A stretch of DNA of 20,830 bases from Patescibacteria group bacterium (lineage in GTDB: Bacteria > Patescibacteriota > Patescibacteriia > UBA2591 > UBA6264): positions 1 to 20,830 of the forward strand of contig JAHIMV010000118.1 in assembly GCA_018896315.1 (NCBI GenBank). The letters are read 5' to 3'. The notes under the pieces were generated by a model. It was not told where the DNA came from. It made no database searches and saw nothing but the letters and a program-made list of their open reading frames with translations. Positions 13,281 to 20,610 of the stretch are shown here, piece after piece. A program made the translations under genes and the position numbers. Positions within the stretch are counted from its first letter, which is position 1. Each line of letters begins with the position of its first letter.

Positions 13281-15122
13281 ATGAAAAAATCAAGACATCA
13301 AAAACGTGGTATTTTTTATTTAATAATTATTTTAATTATTATTGGAGGGTTTTTCTTTCTTTTTCAAGAGATTTATGCTTTGGCCATTTATCCCCGAGTT
13401 TATTGCGCAGACAATTTAAGGTTAACAGGGTTAAAGTTTAATGAAGCCAAGTCTTTAATAGAGATTTTAGTTGAAAAAATAGAAAAACAAGGATTTTCTT
13501 TCTCTGCACAAACAGAGTTTGGAGAGAAACAAATTACAATTCAACCTACGCAAATTGCTTTAACAGATCCAGATCTTAGTCGTCATTTAGTCTCTTTTGA
13601 CGTAAACAAAACTTTAGAAAATGCTTTTCAGATTGGCAGAGAAGGCAATTTTTATCAGAGAATTAAGAAAATAATTTTAAGTCTAACAAGAGATCAAACT
13701 GTAGATTTAGTTTTTGAAATAAATCAAGATGAAATTCTGCGGGTCTTAGAGGAAAATTTTAAAGAGTTAGAAAAACCAGCCCAGAATGCCCATTTGTTAA
13801 TTTCTAATCAAGAGTTAATCTTAACACAAGAATTAGCTGGGTTTATTCTAGATTACGATACGTCTATTGAACAATTGAAAACAGGATTAAAAAGTTTTCA
13901 AAATAAAGAAATTAAAATTGATACTCTTTTTAAAGAGCCGCAGATAAAAGCTGAAAATTCAGAAAAGGCTTTTATCCAAGCTCAAGATTTATTTAATTTT
14001 GCGCCATATACACTGGTTCATAAAAATAAAAAATGGATTTTACCCGATATTAAAATTGGAGAATGGTTTGAGTTTAAAAGGGGCGGATTTGGTAAGGTTG
14101 TTTTAGGTTTTAATCAACAAAGCATTCAAAAATATCTACAAGAGATTGCCAAAGAGATAGATATTGATCCAATCAGACCACAACTTGAAATAGAAAACGA
14201 AAGAGTCATTGAATTTCAAGTTGGCCGATCAGGTTTTCTTTTAGACCAGGAAAAAAATGCAATGATTATTGCCCAGATGATTCTGAATAAAAAGAAACAA
14301 GTAGATTTGAAAGTAGATGAGATTGAACCTGCTTCTTTGTCTGAAGATATAGATAGTTTAGGAATTAAAGAATTAATAGCTGAGGGGAGCTCCAACTTTG
14401 CTGGAAGTCCTAAAAACAGAAGATATAATATTAAAGTTGGATCGGAAAAATTACACGGAGTTTTAATTAAACAAAACCAGGAATTTTCTTTAGTTCAAGC
14501 CATTGGAGAGGTAAATAAAGAGGCAGGGTTTTTGCCAGAATTGGTTATTAAAGGAGATCGGACTATTCCAGAATATGGCGGGGGTCTTTGCCAAATAGGA
14601 ACAACAATGTTTCGTTTAGCCATTAACGCCGGCTTGCCAATTACAGAAAGAAGACCGCATTCGTATCGTGTTTCCTATTATGAACCAGCAGGCATGGATG
14701 CCACAATTTATACTCCTTGGCCAGATTTGAAATTTATTAATGATACCAACCATCATTTACTTTTACAAACCGAGATTCAGGGAGATGAATTGATTTATAA
14801 ATTTTATGGTACCTCTGATGGCCGCCTAGTTGAAACAACTAAACCTGAATTATCTAAAATTACTCAACCAGGTCCTGTTCAATATATTGAAACCACTGAA
14901 TTACCTCCAGGTGAAAAGAAAAAAATTGAATCAGCCCATGCTGGAGCAAACGCAGAATTTAAAAACATAGTAACATTTCCTAATGGTATTGTAAGAGAAG
15001 AGATTTGGAAAAGTTATTATCGTCCTTGGTCAGAGGTTTGGTTGATTGGCAAAGAAGAACGCGATACCAATATACTAATGCATACGAATGATACGAATAA
15101 AAATGATTCAAATAATGATTAG
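13281..15122 (+). CDS. VanW family cell-envelope protein
   Basis: This is a membrane-anchored protein with one N-terminal transmembrane helix (about residues 11-28) and a large outer part. The middle (about 60-350) carries two related alpha/beta segments of the peptidoglycan-binding-4 type that often precede VanW. The VanW core (about 375-500) is recognised by GVLIKQNQEFS, YGGGLCQIGTTMFR (432 onward), INAGLPITERRPHSY and PAGMDATIY. A G5-like beta segment follows (about 520-585). VanW proteins are linked to glycopeptide-resistance clusters and cell-wall contact, but their activity is not established. The last ~20 residues (DTNILMHTNDTNKN and on) are encoded by an intergenic-type repeat and look like a recently added tail. 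The gene starts 10 bases after hsp20. Confidence 0.92.
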   Translation: MKKSRHQKRGIFYLIIILIIIGGFFFLFQEIYALAIYPRVYCADNLRLTGLKFNEAKSLIEILVEKIEKQGFSFSAQTEFGEKQITIQPTQIALTDPDLSRHLVSFDVNKTLENAFQIGREGNFYQRIKKIILSLTRDQTVDLVFEINQDEILRVLEENFKELEKPAQNAHLLISNQELILTQELAGFILDYDTSIEQLKTGLKSFQNKEIKIDTLFKEPQIKAENSEKAFIQAQDLFNFAPYTLVHKNKKWILPDIKIGEWFEFKRGGFGKVVLGFNQQSIQKYLQEIAKEIDIDPIRPQLEIENERVIEFQVGRSGFLLDQEKNAMIIAQMILNKKKQVDLKVDEIEPASLSEDIDSLGIKELIAEGSSNFAGSPKNRRYNIKVGSEKLHGVLIKQNQEFSLVQAIGEVNKEAGFLPELVIKGDRTIPEYGGGLCQIGTTMFRLAINAGLPITERRPHSYRVSYYEPAGMDATIYTPWPDLKFINDTNHHLLLQTEIQGDELIYKFYGTSDGRLVETTKPELSKITQPGPVQYIETTELPPGEKKKIESAHAGANAEFKNIVTFPNGIVREEIWKSYYRPWSEVWLIGKEERDTNILMHTNDTNKNDSNND

Positions 15123-15195
15123 TATAATTAGTATCAATTCGTCCTAGACCCGTTCGGGACGGACTAGGGTATATTAGTATTGATTAATTAGCATT
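15057..15195. repeat. Second copy of the long ATACTAAT repeat, carrying a GC-rich hairpin
   Basis: Bases 15057-15089 match 5734-5766 exactly. The right part (ATTAGTATCAATTCGT, then ATATTAGTATTGATT and ATTAGCATTGAT) matches the right arm of the first copy. Between those words lies a GC-rich hairpin (15143-15168) with CCTAG/CTAGG outer and CCCG/CGGG inner stems. The left part encodes the C-terminal tail of the VanW protein. Confidence 0.85.
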
Positions 15196-15200
15196 GATCT

Positions 15201-17234
15201 ATGAATATTACAGAACTCGCCAGAAGATTAAAAGTTACTCCTAATGAGCTTAAGCAAAATCTGCCAAAGCTGGGTTTTCATATTGGTCCAAGGGCAATTC
15301 AGATTCCTGATAAACAAGCAGAGAAAGTAATTAAAATTTGGCAGGAGAAGTCAGAAAAAGAAAAAGTTTTAGCTAAAATTAAAGAAAAAATTTCTCAGAA
15401 AAATGAAAAAGAAAAAACGTCTGAATCTTGTAAAGTGATTACCTTACCTCCAACAATTCAAGTGTATCGTTTTGCAGAAGAATTATCAATGTCAGTGCCT
15501 AAAGTAATGAGTGAATTAATGAAAAATGGTATTTTAGCGAGCGTTAACGAGAACTTAGATTATGAGATTGCAGCGATTATCGCTGAAAATTTAGGGGTAA
15601 AAACCGTTAGAGGAGAGATAGAACAAGAAGATTTGACAATAGCTCTTAAGAGTAAATTAGAGGAGATTTTAAAAAAAGAAGATAAAAAAAATCTAGAACC
15701 AAGGCCTCCAGTAGTTGTGGTCATGGGTCATGTTGATCACGGAAAAAGTTCTATTCTTGATGCCATTAGAAAAAGTAAAATTGTTGATCAAGAAAAGGGA
15801 GGAATTACTCAACATATAGGAGCTTATCAAGTAGAAATAAATAATCACTTAATTACTTTTATTGATACGCCAGGTCATGAGGCTTTTCAATGTATGCGGG
15901 CTCGTGGAGGAGAACTGGCTGATATTGCCATTTTGGTGATAGCCGCCGATGATGGTGTTCTTCTTCAAACATTAGAGTCTGTAAAAATTATCCAACAAGA
16001 AGGGATACCTTTTATTGTAGCCATTAATAAGATTGATAAACCAGGAGTAGATGTGGAAAGAGTAAAAAAAGATTTATCTAAAATTAATTTAATACCAGAA
16101 GATTGGGGAGGGAAAGTTATTTGCGTACCAGTTTCGGCTAAAACAAGAGAAGGAATAGATGATCTTTTAGAAACAATAAATTTAGTCGCTGAAATGGAGA
16201 AAGATAAATTACTCACTAATCCAAAAGGAGATTTGTTGGGCGTTGTAGTAGAATCTCATTTGGATTCTGGATTTGGACCAGTGGCTAGTATAATTGTTTA
16301 CCAAGGGACCCTTGAAAAGGGTGATAATGTTGTTATTGGCCAAACTTATGGTCGTTTACGTTCTATTAAAGATCAGTTGGGAAATTTAGTGGATATTGCA
16401 AAAGCAAGTTTTCCAGTACAGATTTATGGATTAAAAAGTCTACCCCAGGCAGGAGAATTGATAGAAGTAATTAAAGATAATCGCGAATTTAAAAAAAGAA
16501 TCAAACAAATGACTCAAAGCCCAGCGTTTAAACAGGAAGCTTTTGCTGTAAATTATTCTCAACAAAAAGACAAAGATAAATCAGTAAAATCAATAAAATA
16601 TATAAATATTATTTTAAGAACAAACGTGGTTGGTTCTCTGGAAGCGATTACTCAAGATCTTAAAAAATTAGATCATCCAGAGGTGAAAATTAAGATTTTA
16701 AAAAAGGGCTTGGGAGATTTAACCGAGGCAGATGTTGATTTAGCTAAAGCTGCTCAAGCCTGGTTAATTAGCTTTGAAACACAGATTAGTAAGTCAGCCA
16801 AACAACTGGCTTATGAATTAAACTTGAAGGTAAATCATTATCAAGTCATTTATGATTTAACAGAAGACATAAAAGAAGAAATTAATAAATTATTGTTGCC
16901 GGAAGTTTCTGAAAAAAAAATAGGAAAGTTTGAAGTTTTGAAGATTTTTCAACAAACTAATAAAGAGATTATTTTAGGAGGAAGAGTTATTGAAGGCAAG
17001 ATTATTAAAGATGGTATTGCTCGAGTTTGGCAAACAGAAATTGTTAATGGAGAAAAAAAAGAACCAGAATTAAAAGGCGAAGGCAGATTAACTCAATTAC
17101 AAATTAACAAAAAAGATGTTCAAGAAGTAAAATTGGGAACAGAATGTGGAATGAAATTTATGGGACGAGTTAAAATAGAAATTGGCGATATATTAGAAAT
17201 TTATCAAGAGATCAAAAAACAAAGAAAGATATAA
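15201..17234 (+). CDS. infB: Translation initiation factor IF-2
   Basis: This GTPase delivers initiator tRNA to the ribosome. The N-terminus has two IF2_N-like helical modules (MNITELARRLKVTPNELKQ and, near residue 85, IQVYRFAEELSMSVPKVMSE). The G domain shows G1 GHVDHGKS (176-183), G3 DTPGHEAF, G4 NKID and G5 SAK. Domains II to IV follow, with the C-terminal FMGRVKIEIGDILEIY. At 677 residues it is shorter than the E. coli protein (about 890), mainly because the N-terminal region is reduced, as is usual for small-genome bacteria. No Shine-Dalgarno site is seen; a repeat fills the upstream gap. A strong terminator lies 13 bases after the stop. Confidence 0.97.
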   Translation: MNITELARRLKVTPNELKQNLPKLGFHIGPRAIQIPDKQAEKVIKIWQEKSEKEKVLAKIKEKISQKNEKEKTSESCKVITLPPTIQVYRFAEELSMSVPKVMSELMKNGILASVNENLDYEIAAIIAENLGVKTVRGEIEQEDLTIALKSKLEEILKKEDKKNLEPRPPVVVVMGHVDHGKSSILDAIRKSKIVDQEKGGITQHIGAYQVEINNHLITFIDTPGHEAFQCMRARGGELADIAILVIAADDGVLLQTLESVKIIQQEGIPFIVAINKIDKPGVDVERVKKDLSKINLIPEDWGGKVICVPVSAKTREGIDDLLETINLVAEMEKDKLLTNPKGDLLGVVVESHLDSGFGPVASIIVYQGTLEKGDNVVIGQTYGRLRSIKDQLGNLVDIAKASFPVQIYGLKSLPQAGELIEVIKDNREFKKRIKQMTQSPAFKQEAFAVNYSQQKDKDKSVKSIKYINIILRTNVVGSLEAITQDLKKLDHPEVKIKILKKGLGDLTEADVDLAKAAQAWLISFETQISKSAKQLAYELNLKVNHYQVIYDLTEDIKEEINKLLLPEVSEKKIGKFEVLKIFQQTNKEIILGGRVIEGKIIKDGIARVWQTEIVNGEKKEPELKGEGRLTQLQINKKDVQEVKLGTECGMKFMGRVKIEIGDILEIYQEIKKQRKI

Positions 17235-17247
17235 GGTAGAAATAAGT

Positions 17248-17283
17248 ACTTCCTAACAGGTCGGACCTGTTAGGAAGTTTTTT
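17248..17283 (+). terminator. Rho-independent terminator after infB
   Basis: ACTTCCTAACAGGT (17248-17261) and ACCTGTTAGGAAGT (17265-17278) form a perfect 14-bp stem with loop CGG, followed by a run of six T. It ends the plus-strand gene run. Confidence 0.95.
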
Positions 17284-17556
17284 ATTTGAATTTTGAGAAG
17301 CCGAGCTCCTCAACTTTTTGTTAAAGAAGGAAAATTAGACAAAAAAGCAACTGTTTCCCAAAATAGAAACAGTTTAAGTAGGAAAAAATAAACAAGCAAT
17401 AGGTGTTTTTTTGCTGAGGAAATAAATATGGAAGAGTTTAAAAAAAGTGATAAATTGTCTCAATTGCGGTAAATAATAATTATAAAGAGTTATATAATTG
17501 GTTATATATAAAAAATTTTTATAAGGAATTACTATAAAGAATTAGAAAATATTAAA
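17284..17556. other. AT-rich stretch with no supported gene
   Basis: No convincing gene is visible. A short open run on the plus strand (about 17296-17391) reads RSRAPQLFVKEGKLDKKATV before becoming unlike a protein; the EGKLDKKATV piece faintly recalls RhuM-type proteins and may be a gene remnant. CTGTTTC and GAAACAG (about 17350-17374) form a small inverted repeat. The rest is A/T-rich sequence. Confidence 0.45.
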
Positions 17557-17587
17557 AAAGATCCATATATTTTTACTATGGATCTTT
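17551..17587 (-). terminator. Rho-independent terminator for the GreA-like gene
   Basis: On the minus strand AAAGATCCATA (17587-17577) pairs with TATGGATCTTT (17567-17557), an 11-bp stem with a 9-base loop, followed by more T residues (17556-17554) and AT-rich sequence. The stem starts in the last codons of the GreA-like gene, whose stop is at 17576-17578. The plus strand has no T-tract. Confidence 0.85.
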
Positions 17588-18067
17588 GGTGGTTTGTTTA
17601 AATGTTGAATAATATGAAGGTAAAAAAATTTTTTCTATACGAATACTAATATCCGTACCTTCTATATTAATCACATCACCCATTTTTTTACCCATCAACA
17701 ATTCACGACCTAAAGGACTATCGGCGCTACAGACATCTTCATATGATGCTACCCCGTCAACAACGAAAATCATTTTTGTATTATCATTGAGATACTTTAC
17801 TTCAACTACATTGCCTATTTTAACAATGTCATTTTGTTCTTCAGGAGTAATAACATTACATAAACTAATTTGCCGCGTTTTTGCAGAAATCTGAGAGGCG
17901 ATACGTTTTTCATCGCCTATGCCAATTTTGAAGCCCTCATCATGCCAGCCATCACCAGTCTTTGCGCCAACATCCATTGAATTTCTTACACTTTTAAGTT
18001 CTTTAAAAAGATTTTTTCTTGATTTTAAAAGTGCGTCTATAGCTCTTTGAGTTACTGAAATACTCAT
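17576..18067 (-). CDS. GreA/GreB family transcription elongation factor
   Basis: Gre factors enter the RNA polymerase secondary channel and stimulate cleavage of backtracked RNA. The N-terminal coiled-coil region (about 1-75) has the tip segment TGDGWHDEGF with Asp39, Asp43 and Glu44, where classical GreA has GDLSENAEY; acidic residues are kept but the motif differs. The C-terminal domain (about 80-155) is typical: VKIGNVVEVKYLNDNTK, then SADSPLGRELLMGKKMGDV. Length 163 is normal. It has a clear Shine-Dalgarno GGAGG (18074-18078) six bases before the ATG, unlike the other genes here. A terminator overlaps its end. The call is to family level because the altered tip leaves GreA, GreB and a diverged paralogue open. 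Confidence 0.88.
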   Translation of the reverse strand: MSISVTQRAIDALLKSRKNLFKELKSVRNSMDVGAKTGDGWHDEGFKIGIGDEKRIASQISAKTRQISLCNVITPEEQNDIVKIGNVVEVKYLNDNTKMIFVVDGVASYEDVCSADSPLGRELLMGKKMGDVINIEGTDISIRIEKIFLPSYYSTFKQTTKDP

Positions 18068-18073
18068 TTTTAA

Positions 18074-18078
18074 CCTCC
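18074..18078 (-). promoter_or_regulatory. Shine-Dalgarno site of the GreA-like gene
   Basis: GGAGG on the minus strand, six bases before the ATG at 18067. It fixes this start and is the only clear Shine-Dalgarno site I found at an annotated start in this window. Confidence 0.85.
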
Positions 18079-18097
18079 ATGTCTATTTTGTTTTATT

Positions 18098-18125
18098 TTG
18101 TTTTCTGCTATATTTAAACTAATAT
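18098..18125 (+). promoter_or_regulatory. Possible promoter for the CYTH gene
   Basis: TTGTTT (18098-18103), a 16-base spacer and TAATAT (18120-18125) lie 14 bases before the ATG at 18140. The sequence is AT-rich, so chance matches are likely. Confidence 0.35.
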
Positions 18126-18139
18126 TAATTCTATATTAT

Positions 18140-18646
18140 ATGGAAACAGAAGTCAAGCTACAATATAATAATAAAAAAGCGATTATTCAACTTTTAAAAA
18201 ATAATCGTTTTAACATAATAAAAAAAATAAAGATTAAAGATTCATATTTTGGACAGGGTCATAGTTTAATGTCTGATGTAAACCAACTTTATCGAATTAG
18301 AGAAACAAATGAACGGTTATTTGAATTTACTTATAAAAATAAAATTAGCGAGAAAGATAAGATAACAAAACGACAAGAGATTAATGTTTCAATTGATAAG
18401 CCCGTTGCTATGCATAAAATACTGTTAAGTCTCGGATGTCGATTAATTAAAGAAAATTATTCAGAAAAAGAAATATGGGAAAAAGATAATATTAGGCTTG
18501 AATTTATAAAGAACAAAAAACCGCAAAAGATAAAATTTATAGAAATTGAAGGTATATCAAATAAAGCTATCTCCAAGCTAATAAATTTATTAGGAGCATA
18601 TGTAAAACCTGTTGGAGAAAAGATTTTTTCTAATAAAACAAATTAA
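18140..18646 (+). CDS. CYTH domain protein (class IV adenylate cyclase / triphosphatase-like)
   Basis: CYTH proteins bind triphosphate groups in a beta-tunnel with metal ions; members include CyaB-type adenylate cyclases and thiamine or inorganic triphosphatases. The signature ExExK is present at the very start (Glu2-Thr-Glu4-Val-Lys6). Later come YRIRETN, FEFTYKNK, RQEINVSI and FIEIEG, the alternating Arg, Lys and Glu strands of the tunnel. The length is 168 residues. The ATG at 18140 is preferred over one at 18098, because the latter adds a hydrophobic leader before the canonical start and lies in a likely promoter. The gene is divergent from the GreA-like gene and convergent with the kinase-like gene, their stop codons overlapping. 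The substrate cannot be told from sequence. Confidence 0.85.
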   Translation: METEVKLQYNNKKAIIQLLKNNRFNIIKKIKIKDSYFGQGHSLMSDVNQLYRIRETNERLFEFTYKNKISEKDKITKRQEINVSIDKPVAMHKILLSLGCRLIKENYSEKEIWEKDNIRLEFIKNKKPQKIKFIEIEGISNKAISKLINLLGAYVKPVGEKIFSNKTN

Positions 18647-19395
18647 AATTTTAATTTATTAAGAATTTGTTTACGTATAATTTTATCTAAACCTAATTCA
18701 ACATTTTCAGTTATTCTTGGATTTTGAACATTAATCCAATTAGTAGATTTATTTGTTTTTAATTTTTTAACGCTATCCATAGCTTTGTTGTAACTATTCA
18801 ATCGATTTTGAACACCTTGTATATCTACGGGGTCACCTATGTCGATTTTTTTTCTTTTATGTAAATTATCTAATATATCCTGATTATCCGCTTCTAGAAT
18901 AATTCTATTGCCTGGTAATATATTTCCTGTTAATCTGCCACTCCGTAACCATTTTAAAGTACTATCAATCGCATCATCCTCACCTTTATCAAGCATATAT
19001 GCTAATGCTCTAATTTCTGATGAGTCTAAAACGACAATTTTACCCTGATTAATATAATCCTTAATCATTTTTTCATAATTTTTATGAAGAGCTCCCACAA
19101 AATATAAATTATGCTTTCTTGAATTTAAGGGAAGATTCTTTTTGTCATGCAATGTATCTCCATATTTTTTTGCTTCTTTGGACTCGGAAAATTTTGTTGG
19201 TCTCATAAGGACAACATTTTCTTTACCGTATTTTTCCTGAAGTATTGTTGTTAATTTTTCTGAAAAACTAGATTTACCAACACCATCAATACCATCAATG
19301 CTAATAATCTTATTATCAACATAAAATTCTTTATTTGGATAATATTCTTTTTCTAAATGTGATATTTGAGATGCAAAGTTATTTTCAAATGACAT
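18643..19395 (-). CDS. Thymidylate-kinase-like P-loop protein
   Basis: This resembles dTMP kinases, which make dTDP from dTMP and ATP. The P-loop is Gly35-Ile-Asp-Gly-Val-Gly-Lys41-Ser42 within IISIDGIDGVGKSSFSEKL. VVLMRPTKFS parallels the REP-type loop, and LDSSEIRALAYM (Asp124 on) parallels the DRY/SSLAYQ motif but with Ser-Ser-Glu-Ile instead. An N-terminal extension of about 27 residues and length 250 exceed the typical ~210. I infer a diverged nucleotide or nucleoside kinase and not the housekeeping enzyme. It overlaps the upstream DUF2064-Nudix gene by 11 bases, so the pair is translationally linked. There is no Shine-Dalgarno site. Confidence 0.75.
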   Translation of the reverse strand: MSFENNFASQISHLEKEYYPNKEFYVDNKIISIDGIDGVGKSSFSEKLTTILQEKYGKENVVLMRPTKFSESKEAKKYGDTLHDKKNLPLNSRKHNLYFVGALHKNYEKMIKDYINQGKIVVLDSSEIRALAYMLDKGEDDAIDSTLKWLRSGRLTGNILPGNRIILEADNQDILDNLHKRKKIDIGDPVDIQGVQNRLNSYNKAMDSVKKLKTNKSTNWINVQNPRITENVELGLDKIIRKQILNKLKF

Positions 19396-20596
19396 TTTTT
19401 GAATTTAAATATTTAATAAGAGTCGGAATAATTATTGGAAAAAATTGATTAGGTTTTTTTAATAATTTTTTTAATTCAACAATTGTTATCCAATGTAAAT
19501 TTCTAGTTTCGTGAATATTTTCTAATAATTTGTTCTTTTTATCGTCTGATTTGAGTTTACATAAAAAGCTTAAATTTATATAAGATCTGCCACCCTTAAT
19601 TTGTTGGCTATATAAAAATGGTTCATTGTTAATTATAACATCTTTTTTATTGTTTCTATAAGTAGTTTTATCGTTTTTAGTAACCACTTTTAGACCTGTT
19701 TCTTCAAAAACTTCTCTAACAATAGCAGTGCTCGCAGATTCATACTTATTTATAATACCAGATGGAATTTCCAATAAACCCGAATATTCAGGATCAACAG
19801 AAGGTTTATGCCGTGTTTGAATTAAAATTTGATAACTATTTTTATATTTTCTTTCTATTATTGCACTGACTGCGGGTATACAAATATCTAAATCATCAAA
19901 ATTGATATACTTTTTTTTATCAGAAAGATAATAACCATTGCGACATAATAGATCATAAAGTTTTGGACATGACATTTTTATCATATCTTTATGATTTAAT
20001 ATATCTTGAAAAGTATTTATATCATTATTTAATTGAAGAACATAACAATTATTACGACCTATATTAGAAATTAGATCATTAAAACTGTTTTTAGTGCTCC
20101 AGCGTATATTTTTAAAGACATTCTTTTTTGCTTGACTATCAACCATTCCTATTAAATATATCCCACCATTCATCTCAGGACCTAAAACAAAATTATTATT
20201 TTCTAATCTAGAAAAAACGCTTATTAAATCATTAACATTAACAAAAGGAAGATCCATAGGAATTAATATAATTTTTTTGTATTTATATTCATTAACAGCA
20301 GTTTTAAAACTTTTATTTATTACCATCCCTTTATTTATTTTCTTTTCATTATTTACTGAAAAACCATTAACATTATAATTTTTTTCAAACCAACTTAAAT
20401 CGTCAAAGGTATCTGTTGATATAATAATATCAAAATAGTTTGAATTACCAATATTATTAAGTAAATCTGATATAGATGCCTCTGCAAGAATTTTAGCAAA
20501 ATTTTTAGACGTATCTTTGGCTATTCTTGTTTTAGTATTCTCAATAGTCGGTTTTTTTACTAACACTATAACTAAATTATCCTTAGTTTTATTCAT
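19385..20596 (-). CDS. Fused DUF2064-type transferase and Nudix hydrolase
   Basis: Two domains are joined in one frame. Residues 1-205 match the DUF2064/TIGR04282 family, with a GT-A/nucleotidyltransferase-like fold: LVKKPTIENTKTRIAKD (canonical KxPxPGxVKTRL), LIPMDLPFV at the DxD-like position and LGPEMNGGIYLIGM. Residues 235-400 are a Nudix hydrolase with an intact Nudix box: Gly280, Glu286, Arg294-Glu295, Glu298-Glu299, Gly301. Nudix enzymes cleave nucleoside diphosphates linked to another group. The fusion suggests making and recycling or checking one nucleotide-linked compound; the substrate is unknown. It ends by overlapping the kinase-like gene and starts 14 bases after the preceding partial gene, so these form an operon. 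Confidence 0.85.
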   Translation of the reverse strand: MNKTKDNLVIVLVKKPTIENTKTRIAKDTSKNFAKILAEASISDLLNNIGNSNYFDIIISTDTFDDLSWFEKNYNVNGFSVNNEKKINKGMVINKSFKTAVNEYKYKKIILIPMDLPFVNVNDLISVFSRLENNNFVLGPEMNGGIYLIGMVDSQAKKNVFKNIRWSTKNSFNDLISNIGRNNCYVLQLNNDINTFQDILNHKDMIKMSCPKLYDLLCRNGYYLSDKKKYINFDDLDICIPAVSAIIERKYKNSYQILIQTRHKPSVDPEYSGLLEIPSGIINKYESASTAIVREVFEETGLKVVTKNDKTTYRNNKKDVIINNEPFLYSQQIKGGRSYINLSFLCKLKSDDKKNKLLENIHETRNLHWITIVELKKLLKKPNQFFPIIIPTLIKYLNSKNVI

Positions 20597-20610
20597 AAAT
20601 TATATTTATA

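Noticed and set aside
18098..18139. Upstream ATG for the CYTH gene
   Set aside because: It adds a hydrophobic 14-residue leader before the canonical ExExK start and lies in likely promoter sequence.
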